This document shows, in pieces, positions 1-6,609 of a DNA stretch of 6,913 bases. The translations under genes and the position numbers were made by a program. The stretch is taken from contig JAESUD010000100.1 in assembly GCA_016763335.1 (NCBI GenBank), positions 1 to 6,913 on the forward strand, in the 5' to 3' direction. This DNA comes from Emcibacteraceae bacterium (GTDB lineage Bacteria; Pseudomonadota; Alphaproteobacteria; Sphingomonadales; Emcibacteraceae). Below the pieces are notes generated by a model. That model was not told where the DNA came from and made no database searches. It saw only the letters and a list, made by a program, of their open reading frames with translations. Position 1 is the first letter of the stretch, and the number at the start of each line of letters is the position of its first letter.

Positions 1-1037
1 AAGGTCACGGGGTTTTCGGCATTGATCCGGCACTCGATGGCGTGGCCACTGAATTTAACATCGTCCTGGGTGAAGCCCAACGGGGCGCCGCCGGCTATGC
101 GGATCATTTCGCGCACCAGATCAAGGCCGCAAACCATTTCCGTCACCGGGTGTTCGACCTGCAAGCGGGTATTCATTTCAATGAAATAAAATTCACCGTT
201 TTCATAGAGGAACTCAATGGTGCCTGCACCACGGTAGCCAAAGCTTTTAACCGCTTCGCGGCAAACTTCGCCAATTTTATCACGATCTTCTGAATTAAGC
301 GCCGGTGAGGGGCTTTCTTCGAGAATTTTTTGATGGCGGCGTTGCAGTGAACAATCCCGCTCGCCCAAATGCACCACATTTCCGTGGGTATCGGCAAGAA
401 TTTGTATTTCAATATGCCTTGGTGTGGTTAAGAATTTTTCCAGATAAACCGTGCCGTCGCCAAATGAAACCGCTGCTTCGCGCTTAGCAGAACTAACGGC
501 AAGTCCAAGCTCGTCTTCGTTATGGACGATCTTCATTCCTCGGCCACCGCCGCCGGATGCGGCCTTAACAATTACCGGATAGCCAATTTCTGCGGCGACT
601 ATTGCAGCGTCAGCAAATTCTTTTACTTCACCAGCTGATCCCGGAACAACCGGGATGCCAGCTTTTTTAACGGCTTCTTTTGCAGAAATCTTATCGCCCA
701 TTAGTCTGATATGATCAGCAGTTGGGCCGATGAAGACAATACCGTGTTTTTCAACGATTTCGGCAAACTTTGCGCTTTCGGATAAGAAACCATAACCCGG
801 ATGAATGGCATCTGCCCCGGTGATTTCTGCCGCTGAAATAATCGCAGGAATATTAAGATAGCTGTCAACGGATGGTGGCGGGCCGATACAGACGCTTTCA
901 TCTGCAAGGCGTACATGCATGGCGTCTTCGTCGGCGGTTGAATGCACAGCAACGGTTTTAATGCCCATTTCATGACATGCCCGGTGAATACGAAGAGCAA
1001 TTTCTCCGCGGTTGGCAATGAGTACTTTTTCAATCAT
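1..1037 (-). CDS. accC: Biotin carboxylase subunit of acetyl-CoA carboxylase (AccC), C-terminal end beyond window
   Basis: AccC carboxylates the biotin carried by AccB, using ATP and bicarbonate, in the first half-reaction of acetyl-CoA carboxylase (fatty acid synthesis, cytoplasm). The minus-strand frame starting at ATG 1037 is open to the window edge and gives 345 residues of a family usually near 450, so about the last 100 are missing. Visible landmarks are the N-terminal [11 protein letters not shown], the HPGYGFLSE motif, the glycine-rich ATP loop GGGGRGM (residues 162-168) after Lys158, [10 protein letters not shown], the QRRHQK motif, the EMNTR active-site segment (287-291) and Arg337 in ECRINAE. 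These match the E. coli catalytic and ATP-binding residues with a one-residue offset. The start lies 12 nt after the accB stop with a weak AGG upstream, which fits an aroQ-accB-accC operon. I translated the whole visible frame and saw no lesion. Identification is secure. Confidence 0.97.
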   Translation of the reverse strand, partial: MIEKVLIANRGEIALRIHRACHEMGIKTVAVHSTADEDAMHVRLADESVCIGPPPSVDSYLNIPAIISAAEITGADAIHPGYGFLSESAKFAEIVEKHGIVFIGPTADHIRLMGDKISAKEAVKKAGIPVVPGSAGEVKEFADAAIVAAEIGYPVIVKAASGGGGRGMKIVHNEDELGLAVSSAKREAAVSFGDGTVYLEKFLTTPRHIEIQILADTHGNVVHLGERDCSLQRRHQKILEESPSPALNSEDRDKIGEVCREAVKSFGYRGAGTIEFLYENGEFYFIEMNTRLQVEHPVTEMVCGLDLVREMIRIAGGAPLGFTQDDVKFSGHAIECRINAENPVT

Positions 1038-1049
1038 GCTTTTTGCCTG

Positions 1050-1502
1050 CTATTCTATAATGACGAGGGCTTCGCCATATTCAATCGGCTGAGCGTTTTC
1101 AACAAAAATGGCTTTAACCGTGCCGCCGTTTGCTGCGTGAATTTGGTTCATCACTTTCATGGCTTCAACGATCAGGATCGTTTGACCGGCGGAAACTGTA
1201 TCGCCGACTTTAATAAATGCGGCTGAATCCGGATCGGGCGAAGTATAAACTGTCCCGACCATAGGAGAGAACACAGTTCCCGGATGATCAGCAGGTTCTG
1301 CTTCTGCTGCGGGGGCCGCCGGTGCCGCCGCGACAGGAGCTGGTGCAGCTGCCACTGCTGGCGCCATCTGAACCATATTACCGCCGCGTGACAATTTGAT
1401 TTTAAGATCACCGTCTTCAACTTCAATTTCAGTTAAATCTGTGTCATTCAGCATATCAGCGAGTTCACGTATTAATTTTGTGTCCACTTGCATTTTTGCC
1501 AT
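1050..1502 (-). CDS. accB: Biotin carboxyl carrier protein of acetyl-CoA carboxylase (AccB)
   Basis: AccB carries biotin between the biotin carboxylase and carboxyltransferase of acetyl-CoA carboxylase. The 150-residue protein has the family layout. A short N-terminal segment (1-45) comes first, then an Ala/Pro-rich flexible linker (about 46-71), then a C-terminal biotinyl/lipoyl domain (about 72-150). The biotinylation site is EAMKVMN, with Lys116 as the expected target of biotin ligase. Val replaces the more common Leu or Met after this Lys, a conservative change. The length is close to E. coli AccB (156). The start is preceded by AAGGAA about 8 nt upstream. It sits 30 nt after aroQ and 12 nt before accC, all in one direction, so the three are probably cotranscribed. 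Confidence 0.97.
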   Translation of the reverse strand: MAKMQVDTKLIRELADMLNDTDLTEIEVEDGDLKIKLSRGGNMVQMAPAVAAAPAPVAAAPAAPAAEAEPADHPGTVFSPMVGTVYTSPDPDSAAFIKVGDTVSAGQTILIVEAMKVMNQIHAANGGTVKAIFVENAQPIEYGEALVIIE

Positions 1503-1532
1503 TATTTTTATTCCTTTTAATAATTCCCGTAT

Positions 1533-1970
1533 TTATTTAATCATATTTTTAACGGCGTCAACAGCCATTAAATATCCATTTGCGCCAAATCCCGTAATCA
1601 TACCGACTGCTGCGGCAGAAATATAGGAATGATGACGAAATTCTTCGCGCTTAAAAATATTTGATAAATGTACTTCAACAGTTGGTATATCAACCGCAAG
1701 GAGCGCATCCATGATCGCCACCGATGTATGGGTGAAGGCGCCAGCATTTATAACGATGGCGTCAAAACTACCGCGTGCTTCCTGTATCCATGTGACAATT
1801 TCGCCTTCCATATTGCTCTGGCGAAAATCAACAGAAAGCTCAAGCAAGGCCGCTTTTTCAGTCATGGTATCTTTTATATCGCCCAGGGTTTCGGCGCCGT
1901 ATATCTCTGGTTCTCGTGTACCCAAAAGGTTTAAATTGGGGCCATTGATCACCAATATTGATTTTGTCAT
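1533..1970 (-). CDS. aroQ: Type II 3-dehydroquinate dehydratase (AroQ)
   Basis: AroQ removes water from 3-dehydroquinate to give 3-dehydroshikimate in the shikimate pathway. I place the start at ATG 1970 (145 aa), because AGGGA lies about 3 nt upstream of it and the family's N-terminus begins here. An in-frame ATG at 1994 would add eight residues unlike the family. With this start the numbering matches the well-studied M. tuberculosis enzyme closely: Asn12, Arg19 and Tyr24 in the active-site lid (GTREPEIYG), Asn75, His81 in the THTS motif, Asp88, Glu99, His101 in EVHLSN, and Arg112. The C-terminal GFGANGYLMAVDA is also typical. The protein normally forms a dodecamer. It leads the aroQ-accB-accC cluster, an order I recall from many proteobacteria. 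Confidence 0.96.
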   Translation of the reverse strand: MTKSILVINGPNLNLLGTREPEIYGAETLGDIKDTMTEKAALLELSVDFRQSNMEGEIVTWIQEARGSFDAIVINAGAFTHTSVAIMDALLAVDIPTVEVHLSNIFKREEFRHHSYISAAAVGMITGFGANGYLMAVDAVKNMIK

Positions 1971-2059
1971 ATTTCCCTGCTGACTTATTATCATTACCTA
2001 TGTATATAATACTTTAATTGTGATTTGAAAATAGCCATTATCAATTTAAGGCCATTATA
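1971..2059. promoter_or_regulatory. Divergent intergenic region between aroQ and thiS, candidate promoters
   Basis: This 89-nt AT-rich gap must drive both the aroQ operon (minus) and thiSG (plus) unless either is read from further away. On the plus strand TATAAT lies at 2005-2010, with a CTGACT -35-like element at 1980-1985 (19-nt spacer, rather long) that overlaps the aroQ ribosome binding site. Minus-strand -10-like matches occur in the same AT-rich stretch, but none stands out. An 8-nt direct repeat, GCCATTAT, occurs at 2034-2041 and 2051-2058, just before the thiS start. It might be an operator or chance. I looked for the TPP riboswitch core motifs expected upstream of thiamine genes and did not find them. 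Confidence 0.4.
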
Positions 2060-2263
2060 ATGATAAATGTGACCATTAACGGCGATACGCACCGTTTGGA
2101 TAGCGATTTAAACTTAAACGATCTCCTGCGCAAGCTCGATATCGAAGAAGATAAAGTTGCTATCGAGCATAACCGTGAAATTGTCCCGAAAAGCACATTT
2201 GATAATGTAATGGTTGGTGATGGTGATAATCTTGAAATAGTCCACTTCATTGGTGGCGGTTAA
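2060..2263 (+). CDS. thiS: Thiamine biosynthesis sulfur carrier protein ThiS
   Basis: ThiS is a small ubiquitin-fold protein whose C-terminal glycine is adenylated and converted to a thiocarboxylate, which donates sulfur to the thiazole ring made by ThiG. The 67-residue length is normal. The N-terminus MINVTINGD forms the expected first beta strand, and the protein ends in HFIGGG, with the required terminal Gly-Gly. A weak AAGG lies about 9 nt before ATG 2060. It is directly followed by its partner thiG after 14 nt, so the two are surely one transcription unit. The adenylating enzyme ThiF and the other thiazole enzymes (ThiO or ThiH) are not in the window. Confidence 0.95.
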   Translation: MINVTINGDTHRLDSDLNLNDLLRKLDIEEDKVAIEHNREIVPKSTFDNVMVGDGDNLEIVHFIGGG

Positions 2264-2277
2264 GAAAGTAAATAAGT

Positions 2278-3048
2278 ATGACTGATAATTTAATCATTGC
2301 GGGAAAAGAATATAACTCTCGCCTGATCGTTGGTACCGGAAAATATAAAGATTTTGAGGAGACCAAATTAGCCGTTGAGGCATCAGGCGCAGAAATAGTC
2401 ACTGTTGCCGTGCGCCGGGTTAATATTTCAAAACCCGGTGAGCCGATGCTGGTTGATTATCTTGACCCGAAAAAATACACTTTTTTGCCTAATACTGCCG
2501 GATGTTTCACCGGTGATGATGCCGTGCGCACCTTAAGACTGGCCCGCGAAGCCGGTGGTTGGGACTTGGTCAAACTCGAAGTGCTCGGCGACCAAAAAAC
2601 ACTCTACCCTAATATGCCTGAAACCGTTGAAGCGGCAAAAACGCTGATTGCTGAAGGTTTCCAAGTTATGGTTTACTGTAACGATGACCCGATCCAAGCC
2701 AAAATTTTAGAAGATATCGGCTGCTGCGCCATTATGCCGCTCGGCGCGCCCATTGGTTCCGGCCTTGGTATTCAAAACCCGGTCGGTATCCGCATAATCG
2801 TTGAAAATGCCAACGTCCCCGTGATCGTCGATGCCGGTGTCGGTACTGCATCGGAAGCCGCCGTCGCCATGGAACTTGGTTGTGACGCCGTCCTCATGAA
2901 CACCGCCATCGCCGAAGCCAAAGACCCCATCAGAATGGCAAGAGCCATGAACCACGCCGTACAAGCGGGCAGGGACGCATATCTAAGCGGAAGAATGCCG
3001 AAGAAGCTCTATGCTGATCCAAGTTCACCGCTGGCGGGGTTGATATAG
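2278..3048 (+). CDS. thiG: Thiazole synthase ThiG
   Basis: ThiG condenses 1-deoxy-D-xylulose 5-phosphate with dehydroglycine and the sulfur of ThiS thiocarboxylate to form the thiazole phosphate of thiamine. The 256-residue TIM-barrel protein is of normal length. Visible motifs are LIVGTGKY near the start, [16 protein letters not shown] (residues 70-85), and VKLEVLGD (98-105). In that last motif Lys99 should form the Schiff base with the sugar substrate and Glu101 matches the neighbouring catalytic acid. Further on are the phosphate-binding loop [13 protein letters not shown] (153-165), VIVDAGVGT with Asp185, and the C-terminal end PSSPLAGLI. The start ATG 2278 has only a weak purine-rich site upstream, which suggests coupling to thiS translation. 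The stop codon lies immediately before a small hairpin. Confidence 0.97.
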   Translation: MTDNLIIAGKEYNSRLIVGTGKYKDFEETKLAVEASGAEIVTVAVRRVNISKPGEPMLVDYLDPKKYTFLPNTAGCFTGDDAVRTLRLAREAGGWDLVKLEVLGDQKTLYPNMPETVEAAKTLIAEGFQVMVYCNDDPIQAKILEDIGCCAIMPLGAPIGSGLGIQNPVGIRIIVENANVPVIVDAGVGTASEAAVAMELGCDAVLMNTAIAEAKDPIRMARAMNHAVQAGRDAYLSGRMPKKLYADPSSPLAGLI

Positions 3049-3125
3049 AGAGGGATGCCCTCTGCTTCATCGCTGAGATAATTAAAAATTAGATTATAAT
3101 CTGGTCTTAGCGTTGTTTTTACAAC
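3049..3125. terminator. Convergent intergenic region with small hairpins, possible transcription end
   Basis: thiG (plus) and the first TonB_C-domain gene (minus) converge here. Directly after the thiG stop is a perfect 6-bp inverted repeat AGAGGG-ATG-CCCTCT (3049-3063), but no T-run follows, so it is not a textbook rho-independent terminator. Other dyads are AGATTATAATCT (3091-3102), which on the minus strand is followed within a few bases by a run of five T, and GTTGT-TTTT-ACAAC near 3112-3125, which would lie just past the minus-strand stop. These are plausible but weak ends for both units. Confidence 0.3.
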
Positions 3126-4262
3126 TTAAGTTGCGTTAAAGACAAACTTGTATTTAACGCCATGTAGTTCCGCACGTTTTCCGTTTACCCATTCAGGAAT
3201 GAAGCGAAATTTTTTAATGGCCTCCACGCAAGGATTAACAAGGTTATTTTTTGAAGTTTCAATGACGACAATGTCTTTCGGTATCCCTTTTATATCCAAA
3301 GTAAATTCTAATTCGATAAAATCAGCGCTCTTTTTTTTCCTCGTAAAATATGAAAATACTGGCTCTGCTTTAACAACTGGAACTGTCCTGTTGTTGTCTT
3401 CTCCTTGCTGTTCTGAATATAATTGACCATGTTGTGCAGCCTTATCCAGTTTATTTTCCAATACATAAAGGTGAGCGAGGCCGAAATGTATGTTAATTAT
3501 AGTATCCTTATCAACTGCATTTTTTGATGGTAGTATATCTAGTGCTTGCAAATAATATTTTTCAGCAAGCAAAAACTCCTCTTCGCCTGCAGCCATAAGC
3601 CCTAACCAATAGGCGGACTTACCAATTAGGATATGGTCATCGTTTTCATTTGCAATTGTCCAGTCGTAAGCTGTTTTAAAAAATGGTTTTGCCTGCTTAT
3701 TCTGCCATGCTTTTATTCTGAGTGTTCCAAGGGTGTAGTTAAGGTTTGCGAATTCATTTCCAGGCAGATTTATATCTTTTGCAATTGAAATAAGCCTGTT
3801 TGCGCGGGCAACGTCTGATTTGTAGCCATAAAAAGAAGTATCTGCTTTAACGAATTCAAAATATTGATCTAAATAGTTACGGTCATATGGTTCTTCGAAC
3901 TTATCTATTATTATGAAATATCTTTCATAGTAATCGACAGCTTTCTTACCTATGGAACTGTGCTGTAGGTATTTGTAACTATCGTAGAAAGTTTGTGAAT
4001 TCTCACCTTTCTCATGATAAAGTGTTGCGAGATTATAAAGCGTGGCTGCATATTGTTTTGAAGTTTTACTATAAACTCTGGGCGCATAACGGTACACGCT
4101 TTCTGCGACGTTGATAATAGCGTCAAGATCATCAGAATTTGCGTAAAGCTCATTAAATTCCGCATAAAGCCGTTTAAATTCAACTTTGTCCGCCGCTTCA
4201 CCAGCAAACGAAACTGATGATAGCATTATTAAAGTTGAGAAAAAAACAATATATCTAAGCAT
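3126..4262 (-). CDS. Exported TPR-like protein with C-terminal TonB_C-like domain, paralogue copy 1 (intact)
   Basis: This is a 378-residue protein of unknown function and the only complete member of the array. Residues 1-20 look like a cleavable signal peptide ending SVSFA, before GEAADK. Residues 21-290 are mostly helical with TPR-like units. The clearest are near 71-86 (LYNLATLYHEKG) and 217-246 (WLG...AEKYYLQALDILP), with another near 256-286. Residues 301-376 resemble the TonB C-terminal fold: EFTLDIKG, the EAIKKFRFIPEWVNGK core and a final strand YKFVF. The usual YP motif at the domain's start is absent (FSY instead). TonB_C domains in classical TonB contact outer-membrane receptors, but here there is no membrane anchor or Pro-rich spacer, so a soluble periplasmic role is more likely. 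The start at 4262 is supported by AGGGAA at 4267-4272. Compared with copies 2 and 3 it carries an insertion of about 15 residues near 88-104. Confidence 0.85.
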   Translation of the reverse strand: MLRYIVFFSTLIMLSSVSFAGEAADKVEFKRLYAEFNELYANSDDLDAIINVAESVYRYAPRVYSKTSKQYAATLYNLATLYHEKGENSQTFYDSYKYLQHSSIGKKAVDYYERYFIIIDKFEEPYDRNYLDQYFEFVKADTSFYGYKSDVARANRLISIAKDINLPGNEFANLNYTLGTLRIKAWQNKQAKPFFKTAYDWTIANENDDHILIGKSAYWLGLMAAGEEEFLLAEKYYLQALDILPSKNAVDKDTIINIHFGLAHLYVLENKLDKAAQHGQLYSEQQGEDNNRTVPVVKAEPVFSYFTRKKKSADFIELEFTLDIKGIPKDIVVIETSKNNLVNPCVEAIKKFRFIPEWVNGKRAELHGVKYKFVFNAT

Positions 4263-4296
4263 GGTATTCCCTGTAAAATCACAATTAACCTACTAG

Positions 4297-4326
4297 AAAA
4301 TAAAATATTTTTCAAGTTAGGGTCAA
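4297..4326 (-). promoter_or_regulatory. Candidate promoter for copy 1 in the 64-nt gap after copy 2
   Basis: On the minus strand TTGACC (4326-4321) and TATTTT (4302-4297) are 18 nt apart, a reasonable match to a sigma-70 type promoter. It begins just after the final stop of copy 2 and lies about 35 nt upstream of the copy 1 start. The same gap can form an imperfect stem between AATTGACC and GGTTAATT, with a loop of about 30 nt. Together with the strong ribosome binding site, this suggests that copy 1 may be expressed on its own as well as by readthrough. This is inferred from motif resemblance only; AT-rich DNA often yields such matches. Confidence 0.35.
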
Positions 4327-4560
4327 TTAATAACCTAACCTATATTCAAGCCGCATCCTGACATTTTTAACTTCAACTGCTTCACCATTAATAATTTTTG
4401 GTTTATATCTGTATTTTGCTGCGGCATTTATTGAGGTGCGTTCAAAAATTTTATGGTTTGATTCTATGGCTCTAACATCTTTTGTTCCCCCTTCGGGGGT
4501 CACTGTAAATATTACTACCGTATATCCTTCTATTCTTTGTTCAATTGCAGGAAATGGGTA
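4327..4560 (-). pseudogene. TonB_C-like domain of copy 2, cut off by an in-frame TGA
   Basis: The 77 codons after the TGA at 4561-4563 continue in the same frame, without another stop, to TAA at 4327-4329. They encode a clean TonB_C-like domain starting YPFPAIEQRIEGY, then VVIFTVTPEGG, the core NAAAKYRYKPKIINGE and a last strand VRMRLEYRL. There is no usable start codon near the beginning, so this segment is probably not translated alone. With the upstream part the complete gene would be 372 residues, close to the 378 of intact copy 1. The aligned residue in the other copies varies (Lys, Val, Glu), so the stop most simply arose from a sense codon such as AGA, CGA or GGA. True recoding cannot be excluded. 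Confidence 0.75.
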
Positions 4561-5445
4561 TCATGGGTTTACACGAACAATAGGGAGGAAAGTGCTATCA
4601 TCGTTATTCTGACCGTATGGTAGATAGCCTAGGTTGTGATATTTTTTAGAATGGGTTTCACCTAATATATAATTTCTTTTTGTAAAATATATATTATGAA
4701 GAATTTGATGGCTGTTTTCTAATACAGTATTCTGCTCAAGCTTGTTATCAAAATAAAATTTCGCCACTTTTTCTAATCGAGGTATCGCTTCGTCAAATTT
4801 TTTGTTTTTCAGATCAACCATTGCGAGCCAATATTGTAAATGCAATACACTTTCATTCTCTGAACCATACTCTTGAGTGAATTTTTCTAGTGCATTATTG
4901 AACAATGTTTCTGAAATTTTGTTTTTTTTGTGTTTAAAGCGAATTATGGCTACAGTGAATTCAATATTTGCCAGTTCAAGATTGGTAATATTTAAACCAT
5001 AGGCGGTATTAAGAAGTTTACCGGAAATTTTCTCATTCGCTTTACCCTTCTTAATGTTATGATAGGTGAACATATATTGTTGATATTGCTGAAGGTAGGT
5101 ATTGTCTTTGATGGTTTTTAGTTTATCTAGAATATCAAAATATTTCTTATAAAGTTTGAATGCTTTTTTCTCTTCGTCAGAATCGGTTTCACCACCCTTT
5201 TCATCATAAAGTGAGGCAAGGTTATAGGTTGCCACAGCCATATTTTGTGAATTTTTACCGTATGTTTTTGATGCAAGTTTATAAAGCTTTTCACCAAGTT
5301 TAATTAAGGGATCAACATCACCTGAATTGGCATATAGATCATTAAATTCCGTATATAGGCGTTTGAAATCGGCTTTGTCTGTGGCCTCACCGGAGAGGGC
5401 AGGAGCTATGCATAGCATAGTTATTATAAAAACTTTTTTTAGCAT
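4561..5445 (-). CDS. Exported TPR-like protein, paralogue copy 2, lacking its TonB_C domain because of an internal TGA
   Basis: As written this ORF gives 294 residues. Residues 1 to about 18-21 form a signal peptide (hydrophobic VFIITMLCIAPAL, likely cut near ALSG). The conserved family block LYTEFNDLYANS follows at about 30-41, then TPR-like units with YNLASLYDEKGG (74-85) and YWLAMVDLKNKKFDEAI (205-221). It ends PIVRVNP, immediately before the YP motif that opens the TonB_C-like domain, which continues in frame after the stop. The start at 5445 lies only 4 nt after the copy 3 stop with a poor ribosome binding site, so translation probably depends on the preceding gene. The Cys at residue 12 does not sit in a convincing lipobox. 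Function unknown. The protein may be a truncated remnant or a stand-alone soluble form. Confidence 0.7.
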   Translation of the reverse strand: MLKKVFIITMLCIAPALSGEATDKADFKRLYTEFNDLYANSGDVDPLIKLGEKLYKLASKTYGKNSQNMAVATYNLASLYDEKGGETDSDEEKKAFKLYKKYFDILDKLKTIKDNTYLQQYQQYMFTYHNIKKGKANEKISGKLLNTAYGLNITNLELANIEFTVAIIRFKHKKNKISETLFNNALEKFTQEYGSENESVLHLQYWLAMVDLKNKKFDEAIPRLEKVAKFYFDNKLEQNTVLENSHQILHNIYFTKRNYILGETHSKKYHNLGYLPYGQNNDDSTFLPIVRVNP

Positions 5446-5449
5446 TAAA

Positions 5450-5919
5450 TTAATATCTCATAATTGGTCTAAAACGCACCACGTCCTTTATTCCGGTGAC
5501 AGCTTGATTCTTACCGTAATATATCGGTGGCAAAAATTTGTAGCGTGAGACGGCGGAAGTCGCATATACATCAAATGTGCTAGCATTAGTAGCCAGCATG
5601 GGACTATTTGCGTTTGGATTAATCACATCTAGTATTTGGATGTTGCATGTATTACCTATTTCATCAACATCATATTGGACATAATAGTCAGCAGATATAT
5701 ATAGATTACGAGCATATAGAGCGGGTTCTCTATCAGGTTTGTAAACTGGAATAAGGTAAGGGGTTGCGTCAACGTCATTGTTTATTGATTTATAATATTT
5801 ATCGACAAGTTCCATTTCCTTCATGGTGTGATAAATAGTGGCAAGAAAGTGAAAAGCATTATTTTTTAATATGACAGATTGTTCTTCGTCACTATGAAAG
5901 TTTTCAATCAGTTTAGAAG
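5450..5919 (-). pseudogene. C-terminal part of copy 3, in the -1 frame after a frameshift
   Basis: After the A-run at 5920-5924 the homologous protein continues in another frame, open to TAA at 5450-5452 (156 residues counted from the run). It first completes the helical region (KLIENFHSDEEQSV, then FHFLATIYHT), matching copy 2's FYFDNKLEQNTV and the residues after it. It then gives a TonB_C-like domain, with YYVQYDVDEIGN, the core AVSRYKFLPPIYYGKN and the final strand VVRFRP. An ATG at 5824 could start a 124-residue product in this frame, but it falls inside a helix and has no signal peptide or clear ribosome binding site, so I do not call it a separate gene. Restoring one base gives 386 residues from ATG 6609, or 379 from ATG 6588, near copy 1's 378. 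Confidence 0.75.
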
Positions 5920-6609
5920 TTTTTCGATCGAAAGTTCCATTTTCTCATATGCAAGATCGATTTTTGCTAACCAAAAAAGGGTTTCTGCGACTTTAAAATT
6001 ATTTTTTCCAAATTCATCTAAGTAAATTTCATATGCTTTTTGAAATGCTGGCTGAGCAATTTTATATCTGTACATTCGGGCGTTTTGGATAGCGAAAGTA
6101 TATTCGAGGTTGGCCAGTTCTATTTTCTGTAAATCTAATGAATGTGCGAGTTCTAACATTTGCTCGCCAATGGATATTTTAGCATTATAAGGGTGAGAAT
6201 TATAATAGGCGACCATATAAGGAATATATTGGTTTAAATAATTTAAATCTTTTGGTACTTTCCTGAGGTTCTGCATCCTAAAATATTTATTGTATAAATC
6301 CGCTGCCTTTTTTTCTGTATCATTAGGTTCTTCGCCACCTTTTTCATCATAAAGGTTCGCAAGATTATAAATAACTATGGCATATTCTTCTGACTTCTTT
6401 CCGTAGACACGTGGCGCCAATTTATAAAGTTTTTCGGCGACTATGATGACCGGATCAATATTATCTGAATTGGCATAAAGGTCGCTAAACTCGGCATAAA
6501 GCTGTTCAAATTCTGCCTTTTTTGATGCTTTATCTGCCATAGCTTGTGAAGCTAGAAGTAAAGTGAATATGATAAACCGAATTATCATTTTTATGTTTTC
6601 AATAATCAT
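5908..6609 (-). CDS. Exported TPR-like protein, paralogue copy 3, truncated by a frameshift
   Basis: The ORF as written gives 233 residues, of which the last three (LLN) are out of the family frame. It has a hydrophobic signal peptide ending SQAMA (cut after about residue 25), the family block LYAEFSDLYANS, then YNLANLYDEKGG and further TPR-like helices up to FWLAKIDLAYEKMEL. Two starts are possible. ATG 6609 overlaps the stop of copy 4 by one base (TAATG), which suggests translational coupling. ATG 6588 gives a signal peptide aligned better with copies 1 and 2. Neither has a strong ribosome binding site. The frame breaks at the A-run 5920-5924, after Glu-Lys (residues 229-230). One added A there would read EKTSKLIENF, in line with copy 2's EKVAKFYFDN. 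Function unknown. Confidence 0.7.
   Translation of the reverse strand: MIIENIKMIIRFIIFTLLLASQAMADKASKKAEFEQLYAEFSDLYANSDNIDPVIIVAEKLYKLAPRVYGKKSEEYAIVIYNLANLYDEKGGEEPNDTEKKAADLYNKYFRMQNLRKVPKDLNYLNQYIPYMVAYYNSHPYNAKISIGEQMLELAHSLDLQKIELANLEYTFAIQNARMYRYKIAQPAFQKAYEIYLDEFGKNNFKVAETLFWLAKIDLAYEKMELSIEKLLN

Noticed and set aside
701..1033. Minus-strand ORF of 110 codons
   Set aside because: It lies in another frame inside accC, whose own frame is fully open with all family motifs; the translation resembles nothing and is a shadow.
1971..2059. TPP riboswitch upstream of thiS
   Set aside because: The gap is short and AT-rich, and the conserved CTGAGA and ACCTGA-type motifs are absent.
2707..2964. 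Minus-strand ORF inside thiG
   Set aside because: It has a His/Gly/Asp-rich translation typical of an antisense shadow of a conserved gene, with no start signal.
4561..4563. Selenocysteine or reassigned TGA in copy 2
   Set aside because: No hairpin sits directly after the TGA where a bacterial SECIS would be, the aligned residues are Lys, Val and Glu rather than Cys or Trp, and Trp elsewhere is encoded by TGG, as expected for the standard code.
5390..5445. Lipoprotein signal in copy 2 (Cys at residue 12)
   Set aside because: The residues before the Cys (ITML) do not fit a lipobox and it sits inside the hydrophobic core rather than at its end; copies 1 and 3 have no Cys there.
5450..5824. 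Stand-alone 124-residue gene
   Set aside because: Its ATG falls in the middle of a helix shared with copy 2, it lacks a ribosome binding site and signal peptide, and it is best read as the C-terminal part of copy 3.
5918..5926. Programmed -1 ribosomal slippage at the A-run in copy 3
   Set aside because: The zero-frame codons GAA AAA preceded by C do not form a good X XXY YYZ heptamer, and I saw no strong Shine-Dalgarno-like stimulator or stable hairpin right after it. Mutation or base-calling error is simpler.
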